From Chelydra serpentina (Eukaryota; Chordata; Testudines; Chelydridae), in assembly GCA_037349315.1 (NCBI GenBank), contig JBAIAC010000059.1, positions 20,492,501-20,556,500 on the forward strand: a DNA stretch of 64,000 nt, read 5' to 3'. The translations under genes and the position numbers were made by a program. The notes under the pieces were generated by a model. It worked only from the letters and a program-made list of their open reading frames with translations. It did no database searches and was not told where the DNA came from. Shown here one piece after another: positions 34,161-47,035 of this stretch (position 1 is the first letter of the stretch; every line of letters begins with the position of its first letter).

Positions 34161-36399
34161 CAGATGTTAAGTTACTCATTCTTAACCCATAGTGAATCCT
34201 TAAAATGGCACCTTTGGTTAACTAGGACTGAGCTTAGTGGTGTAATGTGATGTGTGGCACCAGACTGCTACAATTCTCCAGGACAATACCGATGTGAAGT
34301 TCTGGTGGGCAAAGAGTATATGCAAGTATTAGGAATTGGTGAAGTGTTCTCATATTCCCCATCTTCTTGACATACCTAGTAGAATGTCAGTCTCTGGAGG
34401 CAGTGGCAGCTTTTCTAGCATCCCTGAAACTCTACAGTTGTGTTCAAAACGTACATAATTTCTTAAATGCATAGGGGCCATTGTGATCATCTACTTGGAC
34501 CTTCTGCATATCACAGCCCAGAGAAAAAGAATCAATGATTTCTTTAGCTGCAACTATCCTCTAATGGCAGTGTGAGCTCTGGCAACTTGTTGCATCTAAT
34601 CCCTGGATCAATAGAACTACAAGTACTTCCGGAAGGGTCAGCAGAAGTGTATGAAGAGGAATGATGGTATAGCATTATTGGGCACAACACAGAAAATGGC
34701 AGATTTTGTTAAGGATAGATGACCAGGTTTGGTTTTGTCCCTGTGCTATTTGCCAACTGCATGTGGGCAGAATTAGGTAATGTCTCCCACATGACACAGC
34801 CTTAATACTATTTCCTGCTTTTTCAGAGATTTAAGTATAAGGTCTTTTGATGTGTGTGGAAGGGTACACAAATTCTGGGTGGTGAATAACAACACAAGTT
34901 ACAAGTGAACAGAGAATCTGATGCTATGTCTACATTTAGATTGCAAACAGCTTTAGATAGGGTACCTGCCTCATTTTATGAAGCACCTTGTGAAATTTGA
35001 GTGCCTTATAAATAAAACTGACTACTAGTGTGAATTAAATGCACTACTTCTGCACTGCAAAAACAACTCTTTGGAAGCCCATGGTTAGATTAAAATGTCA
35101 TTCCTGGTATGGAAGCATCCTACAGGGTTCTGGGATGCTGGGATGAGACATGCCCATTACCTGAATTCTATTTTAAAAGTATGTTAGTATTACAGAACTC
35201 TATACTCTATACCCCTATACACCTAACCCAGTTTTAGATGATAGAAAACTGCATATTAATGTAAATACTTACCAAAGGAGAGAGCACTTACCGAAGTGCT
35301 CTAACAGCCTGACAAGGCAGCATTCATTCAAAGTTGCAATGTACCTATCTCTCTTTCAAATGCTGAAGGGTATCTTAACTACAGAACATACCTGTAAAGA
35401 ACCAGTATAGGTGGGTGAAAAGGAAGGTAATTTTTGAAGGTAGCTTATTCCTTAACATTTCTGAGACTGTTTTAGGGTGCAAGATGGCTCATGGAAGGTC
35501 CAGCTTTGACTAAACCACAAACAAAACCCTCTCAGTTTTCCACTTTATTGTAGTTTTGTCAACTCCCTCTGTTTTATCAAGTCTTATGATGTTTTCCCTA
35601 AAGCTCCTGAAATTCTATGATTATATCAGAATTTCAGTTTTAATTTTAAAAACTTTGTAACCCTCATGGCTGCAGATAAGCTTAAAACCATGACCCTTAA
35701 AGGCTCAAACGGGAAAACAAAAAATCTTTAAAAATCCCTTGATTATTAAGCCATCCATGACTCTTGGGCCTCAGTTGTTTCTTGCACACTTTGGATTGGC
35801 AATACAGTCTGTTGGTTTATGTTGTGAATAAGAACCCCCTAAGTGTCTGGGCAACTTCCCTTCACGTATAAACTCAATTCACAGAATCAAAGAGGAATGT
35901 ATTCCCTTACTAGCTAAGGAACAGCAAACCATCTCCCTCATGAGTAACCAGCTGGGTTTTTAGGGAGAGGGGAGGAGGGGCATCTTAAATTATCAATTCA
36001 GGGAAGCAATACCAGTTAGAACACTAATTTATCCCACAAACCCCATGCTGCTCTGGGGAGAGGGTTGTGGCTCACCTTCAGGGAGCACTGATTAGTACAT
36101 CTTGCCACACTTATAAAGACAACGTTTGCCTTTGTATTTTAGGCCTAAATGTTGCTCATAGGTGATGGAACTAGGGGTTGTGGGGGTGCAGCAGCACCCC
36201 CTGGCTTGAAGTAGTTTCCATCATATTCACTCTTACGCAGGGCTTACATTCTCATAGAGTATTTCTGGGAGTCTCAGGGCTGTTTGAAAATATTTATCAA
36301 AGCTCTGCTCCGGACAGTGATTGAATTTAAGTCCTGCTCTTACTAAAAGGAAATGCAGACTATAAACTTAGGTGATGTTATGGAGGGTACTGTGCACCT

Positions 36400-37012
36400 A
36401 GGGTTGCTAGGCATCTGGTTTTCAACGGAACGCCCAGTCAAAAAAGGACACTGGTGGCTCTGGTCAGCACAGCCTGCCCTTTCTGCATGGCTCCTGGAAG
36501 CAGCAGGCATGTCCCTATGGCCCCTAGGCGCTGGGGCAGCCAGGGAGGCTCCTCGCACTGCCCCTGGCCCAAGTGCTGGCTCTGCAGCTTCCATTGGCTG
36601 GGAACCGTGGCCAATGGTAGCTGTGGGGGTGGTGCCTGTGGGTGTGGCCAACGCACAGAGACCTGAGCCCCTCAGTCTAGGAGCTGGACATGGTGGTTGC
36701 TTCCAGGGGCCACCTAAGGTAAGCACTACGTGGCTGGAGCCTGTACCCCAACCCCCTGCCCCAACCCTGAGCCCCCTCCTGCACCTAAACTCCCTCCTGG
36801 AGCCCACATCCTGCACCCCCTTCTGACCCCCAGCCCCACACTCCTCAGCCCCAGCCCAGAGCCCCCTCCCACACCGTGAACCCCTCATTTCTGGGTGGTG
36901 GAGAGCGTGACAGAGGGAGGGGGCAAAGGAGTAAGGGGGGGAAGGGCTCAGAGAAGGGGCGGGGCAGAGCAAGGATGTTTGGTTTGTGCCATTAGAAAGC
37001 TGGCACCCCTAT
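36400..37012. mobile_element. GC-rich non-autonomous DNA element beside the CHID1 promoter
   Basis: It starts AGGGTTGCTAGGCATCTGG and ends AGCTGGCACCCCTA, whose inverse TAGGGGTGCCAGC mirrors the start. Flanking octamers GTGCACCT (36392-36399) and TTGCACCT (37013-37020) match at seven of eight positions. The body matches a repeat I recall as frequent in turtles (GGAACGCCCAGTC, TCCATTGGCTGGGAACCG). A TAAGGGGGGGAAGGG-type tail precedes the right end. Open frames on both strands reflect composition. Confidence 0.6.
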
Positions 37013-37039
37013 TTGCACCTGTGACCTGCGGAAAGCCTA

Positions 37040-37760
37040 CTTCCCTTCTGAGACGGGCGGGACAGCTGCTGAACTCAAACTCATTTCCCTAGTGAACGCT
37101 GCGGGCCTGCCCTTTAACCTGCGAGAGCCGCCCGGGAGAAGCGGGGCAGCAGCGGGCCCCGCGCGGGGTCCCGCGGTGTGTGTAGAACGGGGCCGTGTTA
37201 TGCCGGCTGCACGCGTGGGACGCGGCAAGGCAGGAGCCAAAGCCAGAAAGACCCATCAGGCTCCCGCGCTTGTGGGAAAGGAAAAAGTGTTGCAGGAGGA
37301 GGGGCCCTTTAATTGAACAGCTAAACACCCCCGCGCCCTTGCTTTCCCGTTCCCACACAGGCTCTGTATCGCTGTCTCAGTTTGTTGCCGCGGTGGCCCG
37401 AGCACCGCTGTCCCCGGCGCAGGCAGGGTGGGCGGCCGCTTTAAAAGGCGAGCGCTGGTGCAAGCCCTTCCTCCCCGCTCGCTTCCACTTCCGAGTCCGG
37501 GCCGGTCGGGCTGCAGAGGGAAGCAGGCGGCGGCAGCAGCGGCGGCGGCCGGGGTAACAGCCGGGTGGGCGGCAGCGGTGGGGAGCCCGCGTCACGGCGG
37601 CGAGTGCGCCCGCCTGGCTGCCGGGGCAGGGAGAGCGAGCGCCGGGCGGGCGCGACCGAGCGCCGGCTCTGGCCCGTCCCGCGCGGTGTCTGGGTCGGGC
37701 TCTTCCCCTTCGTTTGGGTCAGCACCTCTGCCCCGTAGCGGTGGCTGAGGGAGGTGGGGC
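37040..37760 (+). promoter_or_regulatory. CHID1: CHID1 CpG-island promoter
   Basis: A CpG-dense stretch has a TATA-like TTTAAAAG at 37440-37447. About 45 bp downstream is an ETS-like CACTTCCGAG (core GGAA on the minus strand). Several GC boxes and a GGCGGCAGCAGCGGCGGCGG run lie at 37527-37550. Orientation and position fit the 5' end of CHID1, whose first coding exon lies 5.5 kb to the right. The transcription start is likely near 37470. Confidence 0.65.
37470..37553 (+). other. CHID1: CHID1 exon 1 (non-coding), approximate
   Basis: Inferred, not proven. A start about 25-30 bp after the TATA-like box and a donor at CCGGG/GTAACA (GT at 37554-37555) give a short GC-rich 5' untranslated exon. 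Other donors in the island are possible. Confidence 0.35.
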
Positions 37761-40700
37761 TGGGCTCCCTCTCCCTCGGTTCCTCCTCCCTCCCCGTTAA
37801 TCACTTCTCTGAATGGCTCCTCCGCTGCCCAAGCCTGGTGGATAAATGCGGGGACGGGGTGGCTGGTGTTTCTCCTTCTCCCCTTTATCCAGTGGCCGGT
37901 GGCCTCTTCCCACAGTGGACCTGTGCGGATAGCCCTCAACTGCCCTGGGGTTACATCTCCACCAAGAGGTGGTGGTGGGAATTAATTGGAGGGGATGGCA
38001 GTGGGTGTCACCCTGCTGCCATGGTGTTCTGGACTTTAAGGCCAGAGAGGACCATCATGATCCTGCAGCCTGACCCGTTGCAAGCCCCAGAACCTCACCC
38101 ACTCACTCCTGTGGTAGGCATATAACCTCTGCCCGAGTTACTGGAATTTTGCTTTAAAGACTTCAAGTTACAGAGAATTCACCATTCACTCTAGTTTAAA
38201 CCAGCAAGTGACCCCCTTCCCCCCCCCCCCCCCAAATGAGGAGGAAGGAGGAAAAATCTGCTAATCTGATTTTGGGGAAAATATGGCAGTCAATTGGACC
38301 CTGAGCATGTTGGTCAGACCTACCAGCCAGATACCTAGAAAAGAGTTCAATGTAATAAGTCAGAGCCCTTTATGTTTTGTGTCCCATCTGGGACACATCT
38401 TGGGGCTACTCGCTACCAAAGCTGCTCTACTCACCATGAGCAGTGTATCTTTCTGACTATTTCACCCATCCCAAGAAGGGTTAACCTCCACTTTCATCCT
38501 TTAGGTAGCAAATAGTCACGGTGCCTCACCACTCTTGTGGGGCCAATATTTTCATATTTGATGACAAGTAGATAATGGGGTTACTACTTATTCAGCTAAC
38601 AAATAAGCTGCAAACAATATGCAAGTTCTTAGGGCAACATTTTCTTATTTGGGAGTTGTCAGAAAAGGGTGCCATTTTTGCAGGGTAACTGGAGGCACTA
38701 GCAACTAGAAGTAGGCCCAATATGGAATTTTAAACAAACCTTTCATCTGAATTTAAATTTATAAACACTTCTAGTCTTTGTGTTTTGTAAACCCATTTAA
38801 GAGTATTAACCCAAGTGTTATAAATGTTTTTTTAAAACTTAAATGGAAACTTGGCTTAAAAAAAAACAAACACTTGTAATGTTGGCAACTTATTTGTTTA
38901 ATAACTATAACTCCATTATCCATTTGTTTTCAAATATCTTGCCTATATTGGAGCAATTCTCGGAAGCAAAGTGAAATGCTGAAAGTAAACACAGAGCATT
39001 AATTGTACCATATAAGTAAACTGGATTTTTAAGAGACTTTCAGTTTTTACTCTAATCTGTTACTGCTTCTTGCTGTCCTTTTCCATGTGAATTATATTGA
39101 CAATACACCTTCAGTGTTTGGTCTAGTAAATGACATCTGACTATCTTGTCCTTGTTCAGGGCATCTCTGTTATTTCTTCAATAGGGTCTCAAAGATGAAT
39201 GCAAGTTTCAAACTCAAACATACAAATTCTGAGAAGATAAACATATTAAAGCTTGCTGAGTGTTGGCATCATGGGAAATGGAGTTAATCGTATTGGCCAC
39301 CTTATCATGACAGAACTAACATCTTAAAGGCCCCATTTATTTCCAGAGTTGCACTTCTTCAAAATAAGTGTAATAAACCAAATTAGTTAAAACAGTGCAA
39401 AACCCTGTGTAGACACTCTTAATTCAACTTAAACCTGGTTTATACTGATTTACTGAAACTCAAATTAGCGTCTAGTTTTGCATCATTTTTACTAAAGGTG
39501 TTTTGAACTGATTTAGTTAAGCCGGAGCAACTTTGAATATAGGGAAAGGCCTAAGGGGTGTTAGATCTCAAATGCCCCCAGCATTTCATTACTTATTGAG
39601 TACTGTTTTCAAGCCTCTTAACAACTTCCATGCCTACCTTTTGTGTGGAGGAATCTGCACCCTATTAACATCTAATATGCTTCTAATCCTGAAATACTAA
39701 AACACACTTCTCAACAAGGTCAACAAAACAAACCTGAGGCATGGCATAGCATAGCAGTCTTGGAGGTGTGAGCCAATAAAAGTTAGTCTTCAAAGTGAAT
39801 AGTAGAGATTTTTATTAAATGCCATTTAAAAAAACCGTTCAAACCAGTACAAAATCTACCTTGTGATTAAAATGTGAATTTTGGGGCATAACGTATGAAG
39901 AAGCTGATTTTTGTGGGATCTGTTTTATGAAAGTCAGTTTAATTGGACTGTAGAACAGTTACTGCTTTACCATAATTAAGCACTGTGTTCCTAATATGAA
40001 TCCCTGTGGTATCCTGCTGTTAGCCTCTTTTTTATGTTGAAAACTCATCATTTATACTTCCATCCCTGAACCAGTTTTTTATTAAATTAATGTCATCATA
40101 TTACTTCTCGTCCCTTGACTGCTTGGTTTCCTCAGTAACCACTTAAGGGAATTACACAGAGGAAAACCAGCCCAACTTGTATAAAAGAAAACTTTTCCTC
40201 CGACTCTTTTTGATTATATTTGTTATGAGTGTAAAGAATAACTTGACATTCAATATTATGTGGTCTGTGGATAGGACAGTTCTGTTTCAGGTAACCCATC
40301 ATCTTGAGCTTGGAAAATATACCTAGTTCTTTTTTTAAACCCCAAGTGCCCATAATTTGCTACTGTGTTGCATCATTGACTTGCAAGAAGCTTGAGTGTG
40401 ACAATTTAGATATTAAGAATAAATGCACACACATATTTGTTTGTTAAACCTGTATCTCCCTTGGTTGACTTGAAACTTGCAGGCTAAGTTCACCAGCAAT
40501 CAAAACCTGAATTTGGATAGGTTTTCCCCATATTCTACTGCTACAAGAAACACATGGGGCGGTGGATTCCATGGTAGGGGTCTGGAGGCAGCATTTCACT
40601 CTCAGGCTGGACCATAGACACTTGCTTTGTTTTTGAAACATGACAAAATAAAAAATTATCTATGTAAACATAGCAGGGTTTTATTTTTTCTCAACCCTTT

Positions 40701-42990
40701 ACAAAGTTAAAGTGCTTCCCCAATCAGAAGCACTCTTGTATAACTATTTGTAGCAAGGCTAAAAAACTAAACTGACAATAGTGATTAAAACAGAAGTTGG
40801 ATGCTGTTTTGACTTTCAAACAAAGTCCAACACTCTCTGCCAAGAAACTAGTAGTTATTTGGGGGTGTCTCCCATTTCCTCCAATCAAAATTTCCTAATA
40901 TCCATTTTATAAACATTGGTGACTGTAAAGGCTTTTCTTAGTGTTTTTGGTGTTCTAGATTTGTTTTCTTGTAAATCTGTTGCTTGTAGTCTTCAGCCTT
41001 CAAAATAGCAATAGTTTAGTCCCTAAACTGGCATGTACGTAATCATGGAAAGAACAGTACTGGGATTCTAGCTTATTCTTGGAATTAAATGATATCGTGT
41101 CACTGGATGGCTGCCTATGCTGCCACAGAATGTCACTTGTGAAAGGCTGCATTTCATGGCATAAGAGCTGCATTTGTTTGTCTGTGGTTACATCATTATT
41201 TCTAAAAGACCTATTAAGAACTAGTTGTGAAACTGATTAGTATAGATGCATTTCAAAATGTATTTATTTTCATAATCAGAACTTACTGAGCAGCCAAAGT
41301 ATTTTCATCAATCCAGGATGGCTGGTTGATGATTTAGTTGGGGTGGGTCCTTCTTTGAGCAGGGGGTTTGACTAGATGACCTCCTGAGGTCTCTTCCAAC
41401 CCTAATCTTCTATGGTTCTATGGAGAACTAGTTTATAGGCTGCTTTTATGATTCAAGGAAAGGCATAGGTGGGGACTTTAAAAAACCAAAAGAAACACAA
41501 ACTGCATGCCAAGCTTGAGACTGCTCAGGGGCTTGACTGTCAGAGGGTGAGCATGATCAGTGTTTTCTAATGAGGCCTCCTGTATAAAGTCTCAAGTTGG
41601 ACATATAACTGACACCCAAAATTACTAATCACTTCTGAAAATACTGGCTCAAAAGTATTTGCTCCTGTGACAGTCATGTATGAATGTGAGTGAATACAGC
41701 AGGCTAACAAGTGCAGAATATTTCATGTATTCAAATGAGAGGTCAGACTCACTATTAAGGTTCATTTTATAAATGGTTTATAATTAAATAAAAATAGTGG
41801 AATTTATAAGCATGTTATAGACATGAGTAGTGTGGGTTAGATGGTTATAAGCACATCACTAGAAGGTGGCATAGATGAGCTATGGTTATAAGCAATCTTT
41901 TGACCTCTCGGTCTTTAGTAAATGCTTTATCTCTTTTTTATAAACCTTCTATTCAAACTAGCGATAAACAGAACCTTAATACAGTCTGACTAATAAAATC
42001 ATATCTTATGGAAGGAGCTAGCTATGTTAAACTTTACAGAGCAGCAAAGAAACTTAGAACATGAGAAACTGTAAAATATTCATATTTAATATCCTCATCT
42101 TGATATTATTTCTCTTTCTCTCTAATGCTGAAGACAGGATGTCTGTTGCTTGAATTCATGGGCTCTTGCTGCTTACTTTCTTTGTGCCAATGATAGTTAA
42201 GGGCCAGCCATGTAATCAATGCTGTACATGAGCCAAAAAGTACAGGTCCTGCCTTGGAGAGTCTAAATCTAAAGGTTGACCTGAAGGAGGCTGATCTCTT
42301 AAATCACTTTTATTTTTAAAATTAAAGTCTTTGTGTTTTGGGTATTGATTTGGGTTTTAAATGACAAAAGGAAGAGGCTCCTAGTTCAGAGGGTATTCTG
42401 GGGGGCTTGGTTCAGAGGGTATTCAGTCCATGGGGGCAGCTTGGAAGACAGTGGGATGACTGGAATGGGAGAGGGCTTTCAAGACTGACCTTGCTGGAAC
42501 TATAAAAGGAGGGTAGGGATGCAATCCAAAACAATCTCAGAATTGTAGATTGGAAGTAGGTGTGCGGGGCCTAAAGTTAGGATGCAAAGTTGAATGCATT
42601 GGATGGGGATGGGGGCACAAGTGCAACCAGTGGTGATTGGATTGGGAAGGGAAGGCTTTTTTGGTTGTGGCATCTTGAGAACATTTAAATGATGTGTGCC
42701 CATTGGAGGATACAGTAATCCTGGTGGAGCTGACCTGTGTGTAAACGGGGTTGTCCCATTTGCTTGACCTTATGCTAGAAGGTGCCACTATACCAAAACT
42801 TTCCGCATAAGACAGTGTGAAAGTCTAGTGGACAGAATGATTTGCTAAATAAAGTCAACTCTTTGTCATACAAAGTCTTAAACATGAAAACCTGACTCCT
42901 CTTAAACTGTTGCATTCTTGTATTCACAGAAGAGAGAATCAAAACTCTAGTCTCTTTTAAGCAGAGTTGACTGGCATAGTGGAAATTGCC
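37554..42990 (+). other. CHID1: CHID1 intron 1
   Basis: From the CpG island to the first coding exon. The acceptor of exon 2 could be at TTGTATTCACAG (ends 42929) or CTCTTTTAAGCAG (ends 42963). Apart from the CR1 tail at 41330-41421 and a poly-C tract at 38219-38234, I see no recognisable feature in it. Confidence 0.55.
41330..41421 (+). repeat. CR1 LINE 3' end fragment
   Basis: TTGAGCAGGGGGTTTGACTA, GATGACCTCCTGAGGTCTC and TTCTATGGTTCTATGG are the canonical CR1 3' terminus with its 8-bp ATTCTATG-type tail repeat. It is heavily 5'-truncated. Confidence 0.9.
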
Positions 42991-43101
42991 ATGAGATTTC
43001 TCTGTACTGCACTTTCTTTGGCCTTGATTTACCAGCTGGTTGATGCTACGTTATCAAAGACAGATGCAAAGAAAATGGCTTCAAAAACACTGGAGGAAAA
43101 G
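42991..43101 (+). CDS. CHID1: Chitinase domain-containing protein 1, first coding exon
   Basis: The exon encodes 37 residues: an N-terminal signal peptide (MRFLCTALSLALIYQLVDA, cleavage near residue 19) and then TLSKTDAKKMASKTLEEK. It matches what I recall of vertebrate CHID1 (SI-CLP), a secreted and lysosomal glycoside-hydrolase-18 family protein. CHID1 binds saccharides and stabilin-1 and is generally regarded as lacking chitinase activity. The ATG follows TGGAAATTGCC. The exon ends in phase 0 at GAAAAG/GTATGA. Together with five further exons it makes 608 coding bases (202 codons plus two bases) of a protein of about 393 residues. The remainder, including most of the TIM barrel, is outside the window. 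CHID1 neighbours AP2A2 head to head, as in mammals. Confidence 0.95.
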
Positions 43102-43689
43102 GTATGAGAACTAGCTGTTCATGACAACTTGTACTTCAAAGTGAGTTAACAAGGAATATTGGCAGATGTTGAAGAGTTTTTTTCTACTGGCATTCATTTA
43201 TAATGGTTTAATAAGAAACCGATAAGATAACTAAAGTATACTGACACTGAATAGTCTTAACTACAGCTGGACCATGTTTTCTTTTTTTTTTAACTGAAAA
43301 GTCACAATTTTAAAAGCATTACCAAGGAAGACAAGCTGTTTAGCTGATATTGACCTTGTAAGAATAACTACATACACAGTGTTAAGTTCACTACATGGCA
43401 AAACATGAAAAGTGTAAATTGTCTTGCTTAAAAGAACATTATTTAATACAACTTTTAAACTAAAATTTCAAGTTTCTGATAAAGCACCTTTTAGTATCCT
43501 GAACTCATTGCTTAAAGCAAGGGTGGTTCTGGCTGCCTTTAATGTTAAAAACAGTGCTTTGGGCAGGCTTAAGAGCAACAGGACTAGACATCCTCAGTCT
43601 TGCCATAACTTCTTGTACATGCTTCTGCTGCTTCACTTTTAGCATTGCTGCTACTAGTGAATGTCCTCATGCAGAGTCTGGGAAAGGGT

Positions 43690-44830
43690 GTGCACATTGA
43701 ATGAAAAACAAGATTTCCCAGTGATCAGGTGCAGAGGGAAAACAGAAGGACCAAGGACAGAGCCCTCTGGAATCCCCATAGAAAGTTGAAGGTGAGGATG
43801 ACAGGGATTCTCCAAAGTAAATGGCGAAAGAGTTACTAGAAAGAGAGAGAAGGAGAAGAACCAGGAAAGGACCGAGTTACAGAAGCCAAGGAAGGGTAAG
43901 ATTTCAAGAAGAGGAATGTGGTTGATGTTGTTGAAGGTAACTGACAGGAGAAGGAGGTTGAGGATGGACTATTGGTTCAGAGCTTTGGTTAGAAGGAGGT
44001 CATCTAAGCAGTTGAGAGTGGTTTAAGTGGAAGGCAAGGGGCAGAAGCTGCATTGGAGAGGGTCTAGGATGGAATTAGAGGAGAGGCACTCTGTATATGT
44101 TCAGTGAACTTTGAGACAGAAGGGAGACAGCATGGTGGCTGGAGAAGCAGTGGTCAAGGGTTGGTTTTTTAAGATGGGAGAGACTAAAACGTTCTTGTCT
44201 GATGAGGGGAAGAAGCCAGAGGACAGTGAGAATTTAAGGAGAAGAGTGGGCGCAAGGGAGATCAGGAGATGGGATGGGTTCACCGGGGCAAATGGAGAGG
44301 CTACAGGAAGAGAGCAGACCAGACAAGTATGTGTCTGTGAGAGGAGAAGGAGATGAGTTGTAGGAGAGGGGAAGGTAAGCTGGTCTGAGGGGAGGGAGAA
44401 GGTCACGTTGTATTTTTTCTATTTTCTCTTGGAAGAAATTTCAAGATCCTGAGCTGGGAGAGAAGTGGAGGCAGGAGGAGGGGAAGATTTAAGGAGTGAG
44501 TCAAAAGTGGTTGTGGTTGAAGACATAGGATACAATTTAAGTTGGGAAAATAAAATAGTTTTATCTAGGAGGAGGGCAGAAGTGAAGGAGGAGAGAATGA
44601 ATTTGTAGTGGAGGAACTCAGCGTGGTTCCAGGATTTCTGCTAAAGACACTTGCTGTGTGAGAGCAGGAGTGAAGGAAGTGATTGTAGGGGGTGAACAGG
44701 GCGTGGTGGTGTGGCAGGATGGACCTACTGACAGCAGAGAGGGGCAATGCTGAATAGTAATCATGGAAAACCGAGTGATAGGGTGTGATAGAGGGGCCTG
44801 ATGGGCAATGCTGAAAATGGTGTGCACAAA
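43690..44830 (-). repeat. L2-like LINE reverse transcriptase relic
   Basis: This purine-rich plus strand is a degraded LINE read on the minus strand. In order, leftward, it shows VFSRNPGTTLSSSTTNS (44690-44640), FFPSSDKNVLVSPILKN (about 44215-44165, cf. 'FPxxWKxAxVxPLLKK'), FNNINHIPLLEILPF (about 43935-43890, cf. 'AAFDTVDHxILLxxL') and MGIPEGSVLGPSVF (about 43785-43745, RT box '[13 protein letters not shown]'). There are many frameshifts and it is not functional. It is antisense within a CHID1 intron. Confidence 0.8.
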
Positions 44831-45914
44831 ATTAAAAGCATTCTTTAGAAAACAAACCGGTAGTTTGTTTTACAGTAGTGTTCAAAATATGCTAGGTACT
44901 GCTCGGAAAAGACAGTCCCCGATTCCCAAATCTATTCTGACCTCAAAGCAAACTGGGTACAGTAGGAAGTGGCACCATATCTGTACTCATACCACCTTAG
45001 GAGACTAGCCACTCTTGGTAGATTTCTGTACTCAATCAAATATGGCTAAAAATAGTTTGATGTTGATTTGACTTTTTTTTTCCAGTCAACAACATCAACC
45101 AATAAATGCTGACAAATGTCCACTAAGTATGCACCTTGTCAGGCCTTAGTGCTCTGCTTTTGGTTACTAGAACTCTGACGGGTCCTTATTCTTGCTCCTG
45201 ATTCCTCTGGTACATTCATGGTTGTGGACACTTTGCTAGTGGTAAAAGCTGTATGAAGTGTATCTACCTTCAATACCCAAATGAAAATGAAAGTTCAATC
45301 CAAAATGTCTTAAATGTAATGGCCTCCTTAAAGTGTTTAACCAACACACCAGACTGGGAACTTTCACTCTTGCAATTATATTTTGATGTAATACTTGCGA
45401 GTACAATTATACTCTGAAAAGAGACTATGCATCACCTTATTCAGCTGATCTGCTGTGTGTCTGTAATCTTATCTTTTACTCCTATGAACACGACAAAATT
45501 CAAAACTTACCACAGTTAAGCAATCGAAGTGCTGATTCCTCACAAAACTGGCAATGTACTAATTTCCAATCAGTTGGGACTGTGTAAACCTAAACTTGGA
45601 GACAGTGGGGTTGTACTTAGAGAACTGGGTCTTATTTGCCCTGCAGAATCTTTATTACTGGTGAGAGGAAACTTAGCTTGACTCCCAGAGTCCATGCTGG
45701 GTTTGCAAAACTGGCAGTTACAAGATTTGTTTTTCTATCATATTGGGTATACAAATTATAAGACACAAACATGAACCCCACAGTACTGCTTTAGTCACTT
45801 CTCACTGTAGAACAGCACTTAAACCTTGATAATGGTGTCCTAGATTTGTCTGACTATAATTGCCAAGAGTTAAGTGTCTCAGGGTCTTCTTCCAAAAAGC
45901 AAAACATGTTAGAG

Positions 45915-46134
45915 CAGTCGTTCTAAAACTTTTGTGCTGGTGACCCCTTTCACATAGCAAGCCTCTGAGTACCCCCCTCCCCAATAAATTAAAAACACTT
46001 TTAAATATATTTAACACCATTATAAATGCTGGAGGCAAAGCGGGGTTTGGGGTGGAGGCTGACAGCGTGCGACCCTCCATGTAATAACCTCGTGACCCCC
46101 TGAGGGGTCCCAACCCCCAGTTTGAGAACCCCTG
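45915..46134. mobile_element. hAT MITE (CAGTGGTTCTCAAAC family), copy 1
   Basis: It starts CAGTCGTTCTAAAACTTTTG and ends CAGTTTGAGAACCCCTG. Flanking octamers TGTTAGAG (45907-45914) and TGTAAGAG (46135-46142) match at seven of eight. It shares TGGTGACCCCTTTCACATAG and GGAGGCAAAGCGGGGTTTGG with the inverted copy at 62011-62231. Confidence 0.85.
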
Positions 46135-46472
46135 TGTAAGAGTACATTATGAACTTATTGCAAAATTGCCTTTTAACCTCTGAATGAATGTCATGCTGCT
46201 CATGTGTGGAGATTGGCATACTCTATTCCTATAGTAAATTGGCTTTCTCCTTTTCTCTGTTTGCAGGTGAAGTGTGTATAAAGTAAGATTTTAAATATTG
46301 CTGATACAGCATTTCTGAGCTCTAGCCTGTTCCTTTTAACTAAGTTATATTGCATCATTTATGGGGAACACTAAAAGTGTAATGATGTGATTAAAGTGTA
46401 CATTAACTCAAAGTAGTTAATTGTATAAATGCTGTTACTGAAAGTAATTCTAAAAATTGTTTTCCCCCTTAG

Positions 46473-46622
46473 ATATGGCATTCAGACAAAATTGTACAAG
46501 ACCGGGGTCTGGTAGTCACTGATCCAAAGGCAAAAGATATTGTGTTGGAACACAAAAGTTACTGTGCCAAGAAAATGAAGGAGAGACACTTCTTGGGAGA
46601 TGTTCTGGGATATATCACCCCT
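46473..46622 (+). CDS. CHID1: CHID1 coding exon 2
   Basis: Fifty codons in phase 0/0, from IWHSDKIVQDRGLVVTDPKA to HFLGDVLGYITP. The acceptor is TTTTCCCCCTTAG and the donor is CCT/GTAAGT. The QDRGLVVTD and LGDVLGYITPW segments (the last residue comes from the next exon) are strongly conserved in CHID1. They form the first beta strand of the GH18 TIM barrel. Confidence 0.95.
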
Positions 46623-46844
46623 GTAAGTAATAAAATAAAAATCAGAGTCTCTGCTGAATATACAACGGACTAATAAGATGCCAGGTTTCTCCATTCTTTC
46701 AGCCTCAGTAACAGATTCAGCCCAGGACCAGGTACAATATTGTACCTATCCCTTCAGTTTCCTTATAGTATTATAGCTACTTCGGATGCTTGGTCAAATA
46801 GCCACCCAAGCCAAGAAGGATGGTTCATCAGTTGGGTACTAGTC

Positions 46845-47035
46845 AGGGACTTGAACCTGCGTTTGTTTCCCTGTTCTACTACAAGTTTCTGTGTGACTTT
46901 CATGCAAGTTGCATAGTCTCTCTGTGTCCCAATTCCTCTGGGGGAAAATAGTACTTCCCTATCTCACAGGGGTAGTATGAGATTGTGATGTGCTCAGATA
47001 CTAGGGCAATGGGGACTGAATATGTACTATGGATA
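46845..47035 (+). repeat. CORE-SINE / MIR-like SINE
   Basis: It has GGGACTTGAACCTGCGTTTG (B-box region), GTGTGACTTTCATGCAAGTT, CTCTCTGTGTCCCAATTCCT and a 3' segment GTGCTCAGATACTAGGGCAA. The orientation is plus, opposite to the copies at 16130 and 25825. Confidence 0.65.

Larger units (their letters stand above)
25491..36399. other. AP2A2-CHID1 intergenic region
   Basis: No host gene is recognised. Apart from the repeats listed separately, the stretches 26080-27095, 27200-30600, 30815-31640, 31940-33630 and 34160-36399 show only AT-rich, non-conserved-looking sequence. A few short fragments resemble common SINE or LINE pieces, for example CCCTGCTCCAAAGGGCTTAC near 31300 and an AT-rich tail near 34990. 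Confidence 0.6.

Noticed and set aside
36343..36972. 209-codon minus-strand frame and overlapping plus-strand frames
   Set aside because: Lies inside a GC-rich repeat with inverted ends and near-matching TSD; peptides are low-complexity.
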